A stretch of DNA of 64,000 nucleotides, taken from positions 18,912,501 to 18,976,500 of the forward strand of contig NC_088311.1 of the NCBI RefSeq assembly GCF_910592395.1, written 5' to 3'. The stretch is from Lineus longissimus. Taxonomy: Eukaryota > Nemertea > Pilidiophora > Heteronemertea > Lineidae. Positions 10,102-21,600 of this stretch are shown here, piece after piece (position 1 is the first letter of the stretch; every line of letters starts with the position of its first letter). Position numbers and translations under genes: made by a program. Under the pieces are notes generated by a model. It was given only the letters and a program-made list of their open reading frames with translations. It had not been told where the DNA came from and searched no databases.

Positions 10102-12507
10102 AGCAGGTCAGTGTTAGACCATTTCTATATCACAGAGAATCTTCTGGGGGACATATCTGACCATAGAGTGACTCACGATGTCGATAACTTTTCAGATCAC
10201 TCGCCACTTTCTGTCGAGTTTAACATGCAGATTGAACATGTTTATAATGAAGGGCAGTCAGCCGGTGCCCGAGGAAATGTGCCTAAATGGGACTCACTCG
10301 CCCCAGAAGACATTGTGCAATATAAGTTTAATCTAGACAGGGAGGTGAACGCCATTGAAAGAACGGCACGCGACTATTGTAATATATTCAAATGTAATGA
10401 CCACAAGGAAGGGATCGAGGCTTTACACAATGATATCATTAGTGCATGTTTAACTGCAGGGGAAGAATGTTTTCCTTGTCAGGTCAATGCTCAGGCAAAA
10501 GGTCGGAAACCTTTTCCAGGGTGGAACGAAAACATTAGAGAGCTTAGAGAAAGGGCGCTGCTTTGGCACAACATCTGGAAGGCCGGGGGGTCGCAAAGGC
10601 AAGGGGTCGTATTCGAGATACGTAAAACGACTCGGGCGAGATACCACCATGCCGTCAAACTCTCCAAAAAGGAGAATAAGGTAGCTGAGAGTAATAGAAT
10701 AGCAATGGCATACCTGGAAAAGAATGACAGCGACTTCTGGAAGTTGATCAATAGGGGAAAAAAGAAGAAACAGACCTACGCGGTGAGAATTGATGATGCT
10801 ATGGATGACAGATCCATCGCGGATAGGTTTGCTGTTAAATATGAGGCTTTATATTCATCGGTTGGTTACGACGAGGATCAGATGAGTGATATAATTAAAG
10901 ACTTGGACAACGACATAGACTTTAGATGTGAAACTAACAGATGTGGGTGCATTAGCCACACTATCTCAGCAGTTGAAGTTCGATCTGCTATTTTCAAACT
11001 GAACAAAGGAAAACATGATGGTGGGAAGACTCTATTTAGTGACCATTTGATACATGGTACAGAGGTACTCGACAAGAAGCTAGCGGAGCTTTTCACGCTC
11101 ATGTTGTCCCATTCTTACATACCAGAGGCGTTCAAAAGGTCGATTATAATTCCTATCCCCAAGAACAAGAGAAAGTCTATTAACGATTCTGATAACTATA
11201 GAGGAATCGCATTAAGTAGTGTCTTATGTAAGGTGTTAGACCACATCATTATGGAAAAATGCCCTCAGGTTTTTTGCACATCTGATCTGCAATTTGGGTT
11301 TAAGAAAAAGAGTTCTACCACCCAGTGTACATTTGTGCTCAAAGAAGTTATTGATTATTATCTCTCGCATGGAAGTAATGTTTACGTGACGTTATTAGAT
11401 GCCAGTCGTGCATTCGACAGGATTGAATACACCAGGCTGTTCAACTTGTTAGTAAAAAAGAAATGTTGTCCACTGATTGTGAAATTTCTGGCAACGCTGT
11501 ACACGTGTCAATATGTCCAAGTAAAATGGAAGGACACTCTAAGTAGGGTAATTAATGTAAAAAATGGTATAAAGCAGGGTGGAGTAATGTCCCCTATTTT
11601 ATTCTGCATTTACTCGGATGAAATGCTACTGGACTTGAAACAGTCGAGTTACGGATGTTATATTGGCCAACAATTTGTAGGGGCATTGGCGTACGCCGAT
11701 GATGTAGTTCTATTGTGCCCCACTAGACATGGCATGCAGGAAATGCTTAAGATTTGTGATAGATATTCCGAGGAGTATAGATTATTGTTCAATGTCATTA
11801 AAACACACTTCCTATTGTTTGGAAAAGAAGCAGCCGATACTTTTTTAAGGTGGCAAAACAACAGACTTGAGGTAGAAGATATAGCAAATCACCTGGGCCA
11901 TATCATAGGCCCCCACGCCGAGCAGACACTTATTGATCAAGCTATTGGAAACATGATTGCCCGAACTAATGCACTTGTCTCTGCATTTGGTCATTGCGAC
12001 ATTGATGTAAAATATCGCCTGTTCAAAACATATGTCATGTGTTTATACGGCAGCGTACTGTGGGATTTTTCTTCTAGGCACATGGATAGACTGCTTACGA
12101 CCTGGAGGAAATGTGTAAGGAAACTATTCAAATTACCGTATCGGACACACTCAAATTTGTTGCCTACTATATGCCGGGATATCAATCCGGAATTTCAGAT
12201 GCACAGCAGGTTTTTAAAATTTTTCAAGACTGCTCTGAGAAGTAATAATGAACTGGTTGAACTGTCTGCGAAATTAGTCATTTACGGAAGTAGTTCCTCC
12301 GTCGGGGGAAACATCAATGTACTATGTGAGAAGATAGGGACCGATAGGGACAACCTTATTAGAAGGGGTAACAAAGTTGGTGATATCGAAACGAATGACA
12401 TAGGCAGTGTGATCAGGGATCTTATACTGATGAGAGACAGGGGTGACTATCACCTCTTTGATAGAGATGAGCTGTCAGATACTATTACGCATCTAGCATG
12501 CGAATGA
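10102..12507 (+). CDS. LINE reverse transcriptase (continuation of the split ORF)
   Basis: About 800 codons open to TGA. It starts with the end of the endonuclease domain (FSDHSPLSVEF), then reverse transcriptase: IPIPKNKRK..NYRGIAL, the LLDASRAFDRI catalytic Asp block, KQGGVMSPILF, and the YADD box in ALAYADDVVLL. The C-terminal region contains LPYRTHSNLLPTICRD, a block common in Jockey/CR1-group elements of marine invertebrates. The RT frame has no internal stop. The ORF is broken only by the foldback insertion and by 5' truncation. Clade placement is tentative. Confidence 0.85.
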   Translation, partial: SRSVLDHFYITENLLGDISDHRVTHDVDNFSDHSPLSVEFNMQIEHVYNEGQSAGARGNVPKWDSLAPEDIVQYKFNLDREVNAIERTARDYCNIFKCNDHKEGIEALHNDIISACLTAGEECFPCQVNAQAKGRKPFPGWNENIRELRERALLWHNIWKAGGSQRQGVVFEIRKTTRARYHHAVKLSKKENKVAESNRIAMAYLEKNDSDFWKLINRGKKKKQTYAVRIDDAMDDRSIADRFAVKYEALYSSVGYDEDQMSDIIKDLDNDIDFRCETNRCGCISHTISAVEVRSAIFKLNKGKHDGGKTLFSDHLIHGTEVLDKKLAELFTLMLSHSYIPEAFKRSIIIPIPKNKRKSINDSDNYRGIALSSVLCKVLDHIIMEKCPQVFCTSDLQFGFKKKSSTTQCTFVLKEVIDYYLSHGSNVYVTLLDASRAFDRIEYTRLFNLLVKKKCCPLIVKFLATLYTCQYVQVKWKDTLSRVINVKNGIKQGGVMSPILFCIYSDEMLLDLKQSSYGCYIGQQFVGALAYADDVVLLCPTRHGMQEMLKICDRYSEEYRLLFNVIKTHFLLFGKEAADTFLRWQNNRLEVEDIANHLGHIIGPHAEQTLIDQAIGNMIARTNALVSAFGHCDIDVKYRLFKTYVMCLYGSVLWDFSSRHMDRLLTTWRKCVRKLFKLPYRTHSNLLPTICRDINPEFQMHSRFLKFFKTALRSNNELVELSAKLVIYGSSSSVGGNINVLCEKIGTDRDNLIRRGNKVGDIETNDIGSVIRDLILMRDRGDYHLFDRDELSDTITHLACE

Positions 12508-12778
12508 TAAGTTGACCTTTGCCCCCCCCCCCCCCGCGGCAGAGGATCCATGAGAATTTTTCTTTCATAAATAGACTTTGATACATGTATTTTGTTTTTA
12601 CGTTCTTGTCTTGTTCAATGCACCTTTTCTTGTAAGCGCACAATGCACAATACTGTAAAATGTACAAGAGTACGATAAATAAACTATATATATATATATA
12701 TAATGAGATAAGCGTATCTGGGCCAGGTTAGAACGCAATATCTCAGCTGGTCTATTTGAAATCAAAGTTCTCTTCAAG

Positions 12779-15700
12779 ATGGTCGTCTTTAAACGGGATC
12801 AACTGAAAACCTATGTGGTGGTGGGCGCATTTCTAGGCCTCTGTTGCTGGGTGGCTGTTCTGCAAACGAGATATGAAAGCAGGATAAAGGTAAGATCGAT
12901 TATTGATTACCTCAAAGTAAATATATTGGAGAAGCCTTCTAAGGCAACTCGGCGATATCCATGAATGTGTCTGTTTATCAACTAGCTGCATGTTCCTGGT
13001 ATCAGGAAATATGCTTGCGGCCGCACTGCGATACAGTTTATCAGTTCACTTGTCCTATTTTCCTGGGTTCTTTTTTTACGGTAAACCTGTCAAACGATAA
13101 CGATTTCGTTAGTTTAACCCAGGAGCTGTTGATACATGTCCAAGTCCGCCGTCATAAATGCCAACAACAGTGCCAACAAAAATGCCGATCAACGGTCTAT
13201 CTTCGTTTTGCGCCTCGGTATCGTGCCAAGCTCACCACTAACGAATAAATGTAATTATTTATAAAATACTGTATATTTTGTCTGAAGGCAAATGTCGGTA
13301 AATTCCGTGAAAATGTCAACAATGTTGAACGACCCCGCCCTAATTAAGAAAACCTGTCCCGAAACGCTTATGAAATGGCATGGGAAGCTTTGAAAGACGC
13401 GGTGAATTAATGATCCGAAAGGTTTTGACGTTCAGACGTTGGCACAGTACTCAACCTTGTATTTATACCATAAATAACATCACCATTCACTAGCACTTAA
13501 GATGTATCGTTTTAACCAATCTAAAACAGGCATTCAACCACTGCCTGGTGTAGAAAGTTCCCTGTGGTTTTTTTTACATGCCATTGAAGTCGTCACTGGA
13601 CCAGGTCTGCGTCGTGCCAGGACCGCTTTATAAAAGGAAAACTTGGGCAAAATCATTTTAAAATGGCCCTGTTTTCTCCTTCTTTTAAAACTTCTGATCA
13701 TGTATCTTTAGGCATAGTCATTCCCAGTGAACGACTCGACTGTGCAGCCCAATCGCTGAATACGGACATTACCAAATTACTTTTGAATGACCAACTCAAA
13801 GTCTACTACGTTTCTTTACTGAATCATTTAAGCAACTTGAAGAAGAGGGAAGTGTTCGGGTAAAACGTAGTGCCGGATCCTCTGGTCAAAATGCAGCTGG
13901 TAGGTACCCGATCCAACGATTTCGGATATTAAAAAATTAGTGATAGTATAGTCTGATTGAGATGTCCATACATTTATATCTTCCATGTACAATTTGTAGC
14001 TAATCAATCATATACTGCATTCTGGTTAAAATATCATAATGTGTCCGGTATAATTGTATTATGATTGAAGATAGGATGAAATTAGAATGATTGTTATATT
14101 TTTTTACTATAGTTTATCCACCAGATACCCAGTTGTAAGGTCATAGAGGTATGACTTGCCCAGAGATATATCTCCTCCCACCCTTTTATATATTACATGT
14201 CAAAATCAGGATTACCAACAAATGAGGCATTGATAAAAACTTTGCAACTGCCAGTCACCTTTTTCTGCGTCTGTAAGAATGACGCAATTCATCCTATTGG
14301 GGTCAACAAGCCATATTTCATTCCACTCTGACTTTACAATGCAAGGCTATAGTCAGTTACATTGTTATGTTAATGCACTAAATCACGACTGTGTCCATGA
14401 TTGTGTTCATTTCCGTCTTGAACATTCAAGGGTCACCAGTGACTTTGCCCTATAACTCTTGCCTATAATCTCCATTGAAGTGGTCTGATTATGATACAGG
14501 ATGGCAATTCGTCTTTAAACACTTAATATTGCAAACATCCTGATCGGTTTTCCATTTTTGAAATTCAGTTTTCGGACAAGATATGTAATAAATATCCTAT
14601 CTTATCGTGCAGGTGGCGCTACGTACATTCGCTGGGGTCGTACGGTTTGTCCAGCTGATGCAGAATTAGTATATGCAGGTAAATATGACTGACAGTCCTA
14701 CGAGACGTCTTACATATTCATGTAATAGTCTGACATGTTGGTCCCTGATGCTCTTTTAGTCCCGCGTAAAATGGACATGGCTATCTACAACCCAAACATC
14801 CTGGTGCCAAGTTTTGAAACTAATTTTAACTGGCTTTCAAAGTTGGGGCCAACTTTGACGCCCTACATGCGCTCCATGCAGTCACCAGAAGCGATCCTTG
14901 TCACAAATATACTGTGGTAAAAAACAATCATAAATTGTGTGCAAATAGCGGCGTCACGGCACAAGCCACGATGTGTTAGCATTTGGGGCTGAAACTGTTA
15001 CGGTCTTTATCTGTTTTTAACAAATTTCACCATGTTGTTCTTATTTGAGTTTGCCCAAGTAATTTCCTTTTTCCACCAGGTTACGGAGGAGCTCAGTACT
15101 ATACCCATGTAGGTGGCTCTGCCGAGTATATCTGTGTATCCGACAAACCGGAATACGCCTCAAAGACGGCTGCAAGTGAAGACGACCGGGCATGGCTGTA
15201 CGGTGTCGAACTCCAAGTATCTGGCACGAATTTCTTTAGCACTGCCAACGCTGATCCGAATGGGCTCCATAATTCCGATATCCGATGTGCAGTATGCAGG
15301 AATAGGGTTCGCTCTAGCATGGTATGTATATAACCTCTTCCTGCGTTGTGTGTAGTGTTGATATAAAGACAGAAAATACTGGTAGTAAAAGCAAAACGTA
15401 AAAGCGTTTACTCGTGGTAACTTTGTAGTAAATGTATCAGGAAAAAGGTATATTTTGCATACATAGTCATTACCTCTACGTGTCTGTTCACAGCACTGTT
15501 TTATTTCAGGCCAGTTTTGATTATACATTTTGAGAGATACGAGCCAGGTCACGAAATCACGACCTTCCGATCACATTGCGGGCGCTTTCCGACTGTGCCA
15601 CCAAGCTCCTAAAACATGATATTGAATGAACAGCCTATGTTTCACCAAGGATCTCAGGGCGTGCCGCTGAAATATCACTTGTGACACTAGAAATTGCACT

Positions 15701-16036
15701 CAATGTAAATATCCCAAGACAATCGTCCCCTCCGGCCTTGGCTATGATGAAAACCTTTCTCCTATGCTCCTCTTTCAGGTGATGATTCCAGGAACGAAAT
15801 CATGCCCAAGTAACTGGCAGAAGGAGTACTGGGGCTACCTGATGACGGGACATTACAAACACAAGGCTGCCTACAGCTACGCATGCGTGGATGACGCACC
15901 AGAAGCTGGGGGTGAAAATGGCGCCAGAAATGATGGGGGAGGACTGATGTACCACGCACAGGGTTCGTGTGGCTCTCTGCCATGCCCTCCGTACGTCCAA
16001 GGCTTCGAGGTGACATGTGTTGTTTGCACAAAATAG
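12779..16036 (+). CDS. array copy 2: membrane-anchored short-chain collagen C4-like protein
   Basis: Five exons with phase-consistent GT..AG junctions: 12779-12889, 13833-13899, 14613-14678, 15080-15321, 15779-16036, giving 247 residues. Exon 1: MVVFKRDQLK, hydrophobic segment TYVVVGAFLGLCCWVAVLQT, then RYESRIK; a type II signal anchor. Exon 2: acidic stalk with SVRVKRSAG, a furin-type RXKR site. Exons 3-5: C4-like domain (GGATYIRWGRTVCP, EYICVSD, RCAVCR, VMIPGTKSCP, YACVDD, LPCPPY, TCVVCTK) with 10 cysteines. No Gly-X-Y collagen stretch was found between the exons. The start is chosen because the ATG and exon 1 are conserved in five copies. Exon 2 rests on phase, splice signals and conservation, not on a transcript. 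Family function is not established; matrix or recognition roles are inference. Confidence 0.82.
15540..15609 (-). repeat. tRNA-derived SINE remnant in intron 4 of copy 2
   Basis: Same position and box-A/box-B-like motifs as the remnant at 5371-5445, with the extra GGGCGC segment missing there. Confidence 0.5.
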
Positions 16037-18540
16037 AGAATCCAAGCGTTCAAACGGCCTGAGACGACACCACCATTTGCTATTAAAACGTTTTCTATTA
16101 AAGACGAAATACGCGCTCCTCGAATATAGGTTGAAGTTGAGGACGGAGCTTTTGATATGTCTTTCTGCTTGGATCAAGCTATTCAGAAACAGAAATTAAA
16201 GTAGGTCACCACCTCCTAGATTTTAAGTAAAATATCCCTAAATGTGAAAATCAAGCAACCAGAAAATTTCTGCTAGTTTCAATACAAAACGCATAAACTG
16301 CCACCTGTTATGAGCATGATACACTGATTATATGTTGCACTCTTGCAGTCAGTTGCAATCAATGAATCATGTTGCAGTTCACCTATTGTCATTATTACAA
16401 GACAAAGCCATCGCACGTTAAGCGATTCATTATTGCAGCTACAGTATTCATTAATGGGTTGCAAAGATTTGCAAAGCCCTTTTACAAGTATCTCTCACTC
16501 ATTAGCAAATACATAAAGTAGTTGTAATGCATCGCAAATAGAACGCTTACTGAGCGATGGGTTGCAACTCTAATTACTTAGGTGTATCTCAATAGAAAAG
16601 GTGATTTTAAATGATTTGAATAATTTATGAAACAGTACAAGGCAAATATTTCGATTTTGCCCAATACCACACAGTTTAGAGAATTCAGACCTAGCCGAAT
16701 GCACGGTCTATTTGTCTCCTTAAAAACCCCGCTCTCGCCTCAGCCAATATTTTCATTATTCTACTGTCATATCAAAGTGTTATCAGGGCAAATCTTGATA
16801 TCATCGACCCCCACGAAAAAGCTTCCATGGGATCGTAAGGCCTAAACCGACAAGGGCAATTCAACTGTAATGAAGAGTCATATAAAACAAAGCTGACAAA
16901 GGTTTAATAAAGTGTATGTAACCATAGCTGACATAGCGTGTGAATCTCGATGTCCTTGAAAAATACTAGGTAAAGAAATAAAAGGAACTGGCAATAGCCT
17001 GCATGTCAATAATCACATCATTCTTGACCTGTAAGTATTCATGAAGCAGAAAAAAACAGCCCTAGCTAATAGCGTCATCTTGGAACCACCAAGGTTTTTA
17101 CCTGTCATCGATTTCAAACTATATTATCACTGTTCATTGAAAGGGAGTATGAAAATATGAGAATCAGATTGATATAGCGTGTAATCTCATCGTTCTTGAA
17201 AATTATCTCATAATCAAACGGAACAAACTGCCAATAGCTTGTATAGCGTGAAATCTCATTCTCGAATATTATCTAATAATCTAATGAACAAACTGCCAAT
17301 AGCTTGTATAGCGTGAAATCCCATTCTAGAATATTATCTAATAATCTAATGAACAAACCGCCAATAGCTTGTATAGCTTTTATTCTCGTCCTTGAACATC
17401 ATCATTTTTTTAAACAGCAATAGCTTGCTAACATAGCATGTAAGTGTCGTCTTTCGTGAACATTATTAACAGATATATTGTAGTCAAATAAAGCAAATAA
17501 GCCCTAGTGGCTTGTATAGCAAGTAAACGTCGCAGTTCTTTTGTTTATTGCTGTTGACTCTTGTGCCGAATGCACGCACATTCGGAAGGCGTAGATGAGG
17601 AATCGTCTCAAAGGAGATTGTCAACCTTGATGCTTGGAGGGTGATGTGATTTCAAACCAGTCCTGACGATACAATTGTCGGGAAGGAAGTGTATCACGGT
17701 GATCAAGTGCAGACATATCTCTAATTGCTGTAAATTAGTCAATATATTTTCAGATATACCATCTGAAATGTCATCTAAACGAATACCTCCCAGACTCTGT
17801 ATTTCATTTTATTGGAATATCTGACAATTGTTCACATCCACTAGCCCATGGTCAAACAGCTCAAATACTTTAAGGGGTGTTGATTTGATATATTGGTATA
17901 CTCTTACTGAATATAAAACTTATTTGCTCAAAACAGTGAGACATTAAATATATTTTTGACTGTTTAATTGCTAGTCTGTGCAAACAAAAGTTCGAAGAAT
18001 TTTAGTCAGTTTGGAGGCCTTTAGGAACATGAATAGTACATGCAGTGCTGTACGACATGCACCATGCAGTTACGTGTCATGCCAAAACTGACAGTTCTTA
18101 GTAGCCTAACTTGGATCAGTGTCTGGGTTTACGTAATGGACCGGTTATCCTGATCTTAAAACAGGGAGAGTAAAAAATACGGCGTCTTCTTTAAAATTGG
18201 TGGTTTAAGTGATGTTTTTATGTACACTAGCAAAAACTCAACTCGGAGTAAGACTGACTGTTATGGTAGAGCAACATTTATCGTCATTTATCGTCATTCG
18301 TCACAAGATGATATCACGAATTTCTGTTTTTCAGTTCTTTACGTAATCAATAGATATGTGATACCCTAATTCATTTGCAATATTTGTTGACAAAGTTTCC
18401 ATTTTGTGTGTTGTTTGAGAAATACTTATTCTAATCTCCGATTTAAAAACAGTCTGACGCTAAGATTGTTATTCTGCCAATGTGCTGTTACCATGATGCT
18501 TACCTTTTTAAGTATAACCGACAATAACTAATTTCATTAG
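16037..18540. other. 3' region of copy 2 and intergenic sequence to copy 3
   Basis: Starts with the conserved 3' UTR-like block (ATTAAA near 16097). It continues as the duplicated intergenic unit, including a short hairpin CCGAATG..CATTCGG near 17563 that copy 1 lacks. No gene seen. Confidence 0.7.
17180..17520. repeat. degenerate ~65-bp tandem repeat (copy 2-3 interval)
   Basis: About five units with CCAATAGCTTGTATAGCGTG and ATTATCTAATAATCTAATG. One unit more than the interval after copy 1. Confidence 0.7.
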
Positions 18541-18548
18541 TGTCGATT

Positions 18549-18558
18549 ATATATATAG
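18549..18558 (+). promoter_or_regulatory. TATA-like core promoter candidate of copy 3
   Basis: TATATATATA about 95 bp upstream of the exon 1 ATG. The surrounding block from GTGTCGATTATATA to CTTCAAG/ATG is conserved with copy 4. Function inferred from position and conservation only. Confidence 0.4.
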
Positions 18559-18647
18559 AAGTTCTTGGTTTATGAGACAAGCGTATCTGGGCCAGGTTAG
18601 AACGCAATATCTCAGCTGGTCCATTTGAAATGAAAGTTCTCTTCAAG

Positions 18648-21600
18648 ATGGTCGTCTTTAAACGGGATCAACTGAAAACCTATGTGGTGGTGGGCGCATT
18701 TCTAGGCCTCTGTTGCTGGGTAGCTGTTCTGCAAACGAGATATGAAAGCAGGATAAAGGTAAGATCGATTATTGATTATCTCAAAGTAAATATATTGGAA
18801 AAGCCTTCTCAGGCAACTTGGCGAAATCCATGACTGTGTCTGTTGATCAACTAGCTGCATGTTCCTGGTATCAGGAATTATGCTTGCGGCCGCTCTGCGA
18901 TACAGTTTATCAGTTCACATTTGTCCTATTTTCCTGGGTTCTTTTTTTGTGGTAAAACCTGTCATACGATAACAATTTCGTTAGTTTAACCCAGGAGCTT
19001 TTGATACATGTCCAAGTCTGCCGTCATAAATGCCAACAACAGTGCTGTTTAAGTCGTTGTTCAACATTTCGGATATTTTCACGAGCGTACAAACCGTTCG
19101 AAAGGAGGGATGTTTTTAATGTACGTGTCCGCGTACGCTTTTCAGAAAATCAAATATGCCGATCAACGGTCTATCTTCGTTTTGCGCCTCGGTATCGTGC
19201 CAAGCTCTCCACTAACGAATACGTGTAATTTATTTATAATGTACTGTATGTCGGTAAATTCCGTGAAAATGTCAACAATGTTGAACGACCCCGCCCTAAT
19301 TAAGAAAACCTGTCCCGAAACGCTTATGAAATGGCATGGGAAGCTTTGAAAGACGTGGTATATTAACGATCCGAAAGGTTTTGACGTCACCAGACGTTGG
19401 CACAGTACTCAACCTTCTTTTTATACCATAAATAACATCACCATTCACTAACACTTAAAATGTATCCTTTAACCAATCTAAAACAGGCATTCAACCACTG
19501 CCTGGTGTAGAAAGTTCCCTGTTGGTTTTTTTACATGCCATTGAAGTCGTCACTGGACAAGGTCTGTGTCGTGCCAGGACCGCTTAAAAAAATGAAAACT
19601 TGGGCAAAATTCTTTTAAATTGGCCCTATTTTCTCCTTCTTTTAAAACATCTGGACAGGTATCTTTTGGCAAAGTCCTTCCCAGTGAACGACTCGACAGT
19701 ACAGCCCAATCGCTGAATACGGCCGTTACCAAATTACTTCTGAATGACCAACTCAAAGTCTACTACGTTTCTTTACTGAATCATTTAAGCAACTTGAAGA
19801 AGAGGGAAGTGTTCGGGTGAAACGTAGTGCCGGATCCTCTGGTCAAAATGCAGCTGGTAGGTACCCGATCCAATGATTCTGATTTTCTAAAATTAGTGAT
19901 AGTATAGTCAGATTGAGATGTCCATACATTTATATCTTCCATATACAATTTGTAGCTAATCAATTATATACTGCATTCTGTTTAAAATATCATAATGTGC
20001 CCGGTATAATGGATGATAGAAGATGGGATGAAATTAGAATGATTGTTATATTTGTTTACTATAGTTTATACACCAGATATCCAGTTGTAATGTCATGGAG
20101 GTATGACTTGCCGAGAGATATATCTCCTCCCACCCTTTTATATATAACATGTCAAAGTCAGGATTACCAACAAATGAGGCATTGATAAAAACTTTGCAAC
20201 TGCCAGTCACCTTTTTCTGCGTCTGTAAGAATGACGCAATTCATCCTATTGGGGTCAACAAGCCATTATTTCATTCCACTCTGACTTTACAATGCAAGGC
20301 TATAGTCAGTTACATTGTTATGTTAATGCACTAAATCACGACTGTGTCCATGATTGTGTTCATTTTCGTTTTGAACAATGGGTGTCTACAAAACTAAGAC
20401 CTAAGACAGACCTAGGACAGACCTTAGACCTAAGACCTACAAAACTAAGACCCTCCACCTACAAAACTAAGACCCCCACCTACAAAACTAAGACCTACAA
20501 TACTAAGATCCCACCTACAAAACTAAGACCCCTACATACAAAACTACATGAACTAGGTCCCAGGCATCCTGAGCAAATCAGGCATCTTACTGCCCTCCCC
20601 TATTTGAGAAATGAAGTTGGAATGTGATGGACACTTAATTGTATTTAAGCAAGATAATCCTGTTAGCAGTACTCTGAGAATGTTTTGATGTTTGAATTCA
20701 TATCAGAATTCAACAAGACGGAGAAAAATTTAAAAAATACTGTGGAATCCCTCGGGAGCTGTTTCGCATGCATGGCAACAGGGCAGAGTCGGAGAGTAAC
20801 AGTGAACACTGCATGATTTCCTTTTAAAGGATGCAGAGACCCTATTGCTCGAAATCTTATAACTGTATAGAGCCACCCCTGACTCCTCAGGCTAAACTGT
20901 GCAAAACAAATGGTGGACAATACGTGTTTTGTGCATGATAGAAACATCCACAGTGGCACTGCTATTGCATCAAATACTTGTTAGAATGTAATGCTATTCC
21001 CATTACCACATGCCTGTTATAAATACACTCCATTTTAACCTCTGATGACAGACCGACTGCATGCATACAAGTCTAGTAAAAGGATGGCCTACCCTGAGAA
21101 CCATAATATTTTTGTAGGTCTTAGTTTTGTAGGTGGGGATCTTAGTTTTGTTGGTCTTCGTTTTGTAGGTGGAGGGTCTTAGTTTTGTAGGTCTTACGTC
21201 CTACGTCTTACGTCTTAGTTTTGTAGACACCCCTTGAACAATCAAGGGTCACCAGCGACTTTGCCCTATAACTCTTGCCTATAATCTCCATTGAAGAGGT
21301 CTGATTATGATAAAGGATGGCAATTCGTCTTTAAAGGCCATAACTCCAGGTATTTTGCCATTTTCTGCTGTAAGACGATTTCAAAAGTGTACCTAACACT
21401 TTATACAGTACAGAAAACCCAATGCAATTAGCTCCATCCATTTTGAAGATATAGCCATTTATGTGTTTGGCAACTTGATTTAAGGAATTAATACCGAGCT
21501 GGCGGTCATTGGTTGTATAATCAAGACCGCTCGGGTAGACCGAAAATGCAGTCCAAAACCCGAGGCGCTTCGCCGAGGGTTTTGGACGTAATTTGAGGTC

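Larger units (their letters stand above)
8766..12701 (+). mobile_element. 5'-truncated Jockey/CR1-type LINE inserted at the copy 2 promoter
   Basis: Host sequence reads TTCTTGGT up to 8765 and resumes as ATGAGATAAGCG at about 12702; in copies 3 and 4 the same host sequence is continuous (TTGGTTTATGAGACAAGCG). The element enters inside the endonuclease domain, as expected for a 5'-truncated LINE, and ends in a (TA)n tract. It is itself split by a foldback element (9309-10093). No clear target duplication is visible at the outer ends. Confidence 0.88.

Noticed and set aside
13663-13863. 66-codon frame LFSPSFKTS..LLNHLSNLKKREVFG, present in all five complete copies
   Set aside because: It overlaps the exon 2 acceptor and exon in another frame; the real exon is the +2 frame with RVKR. 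The frame survives because the region is short and recently duplicated.
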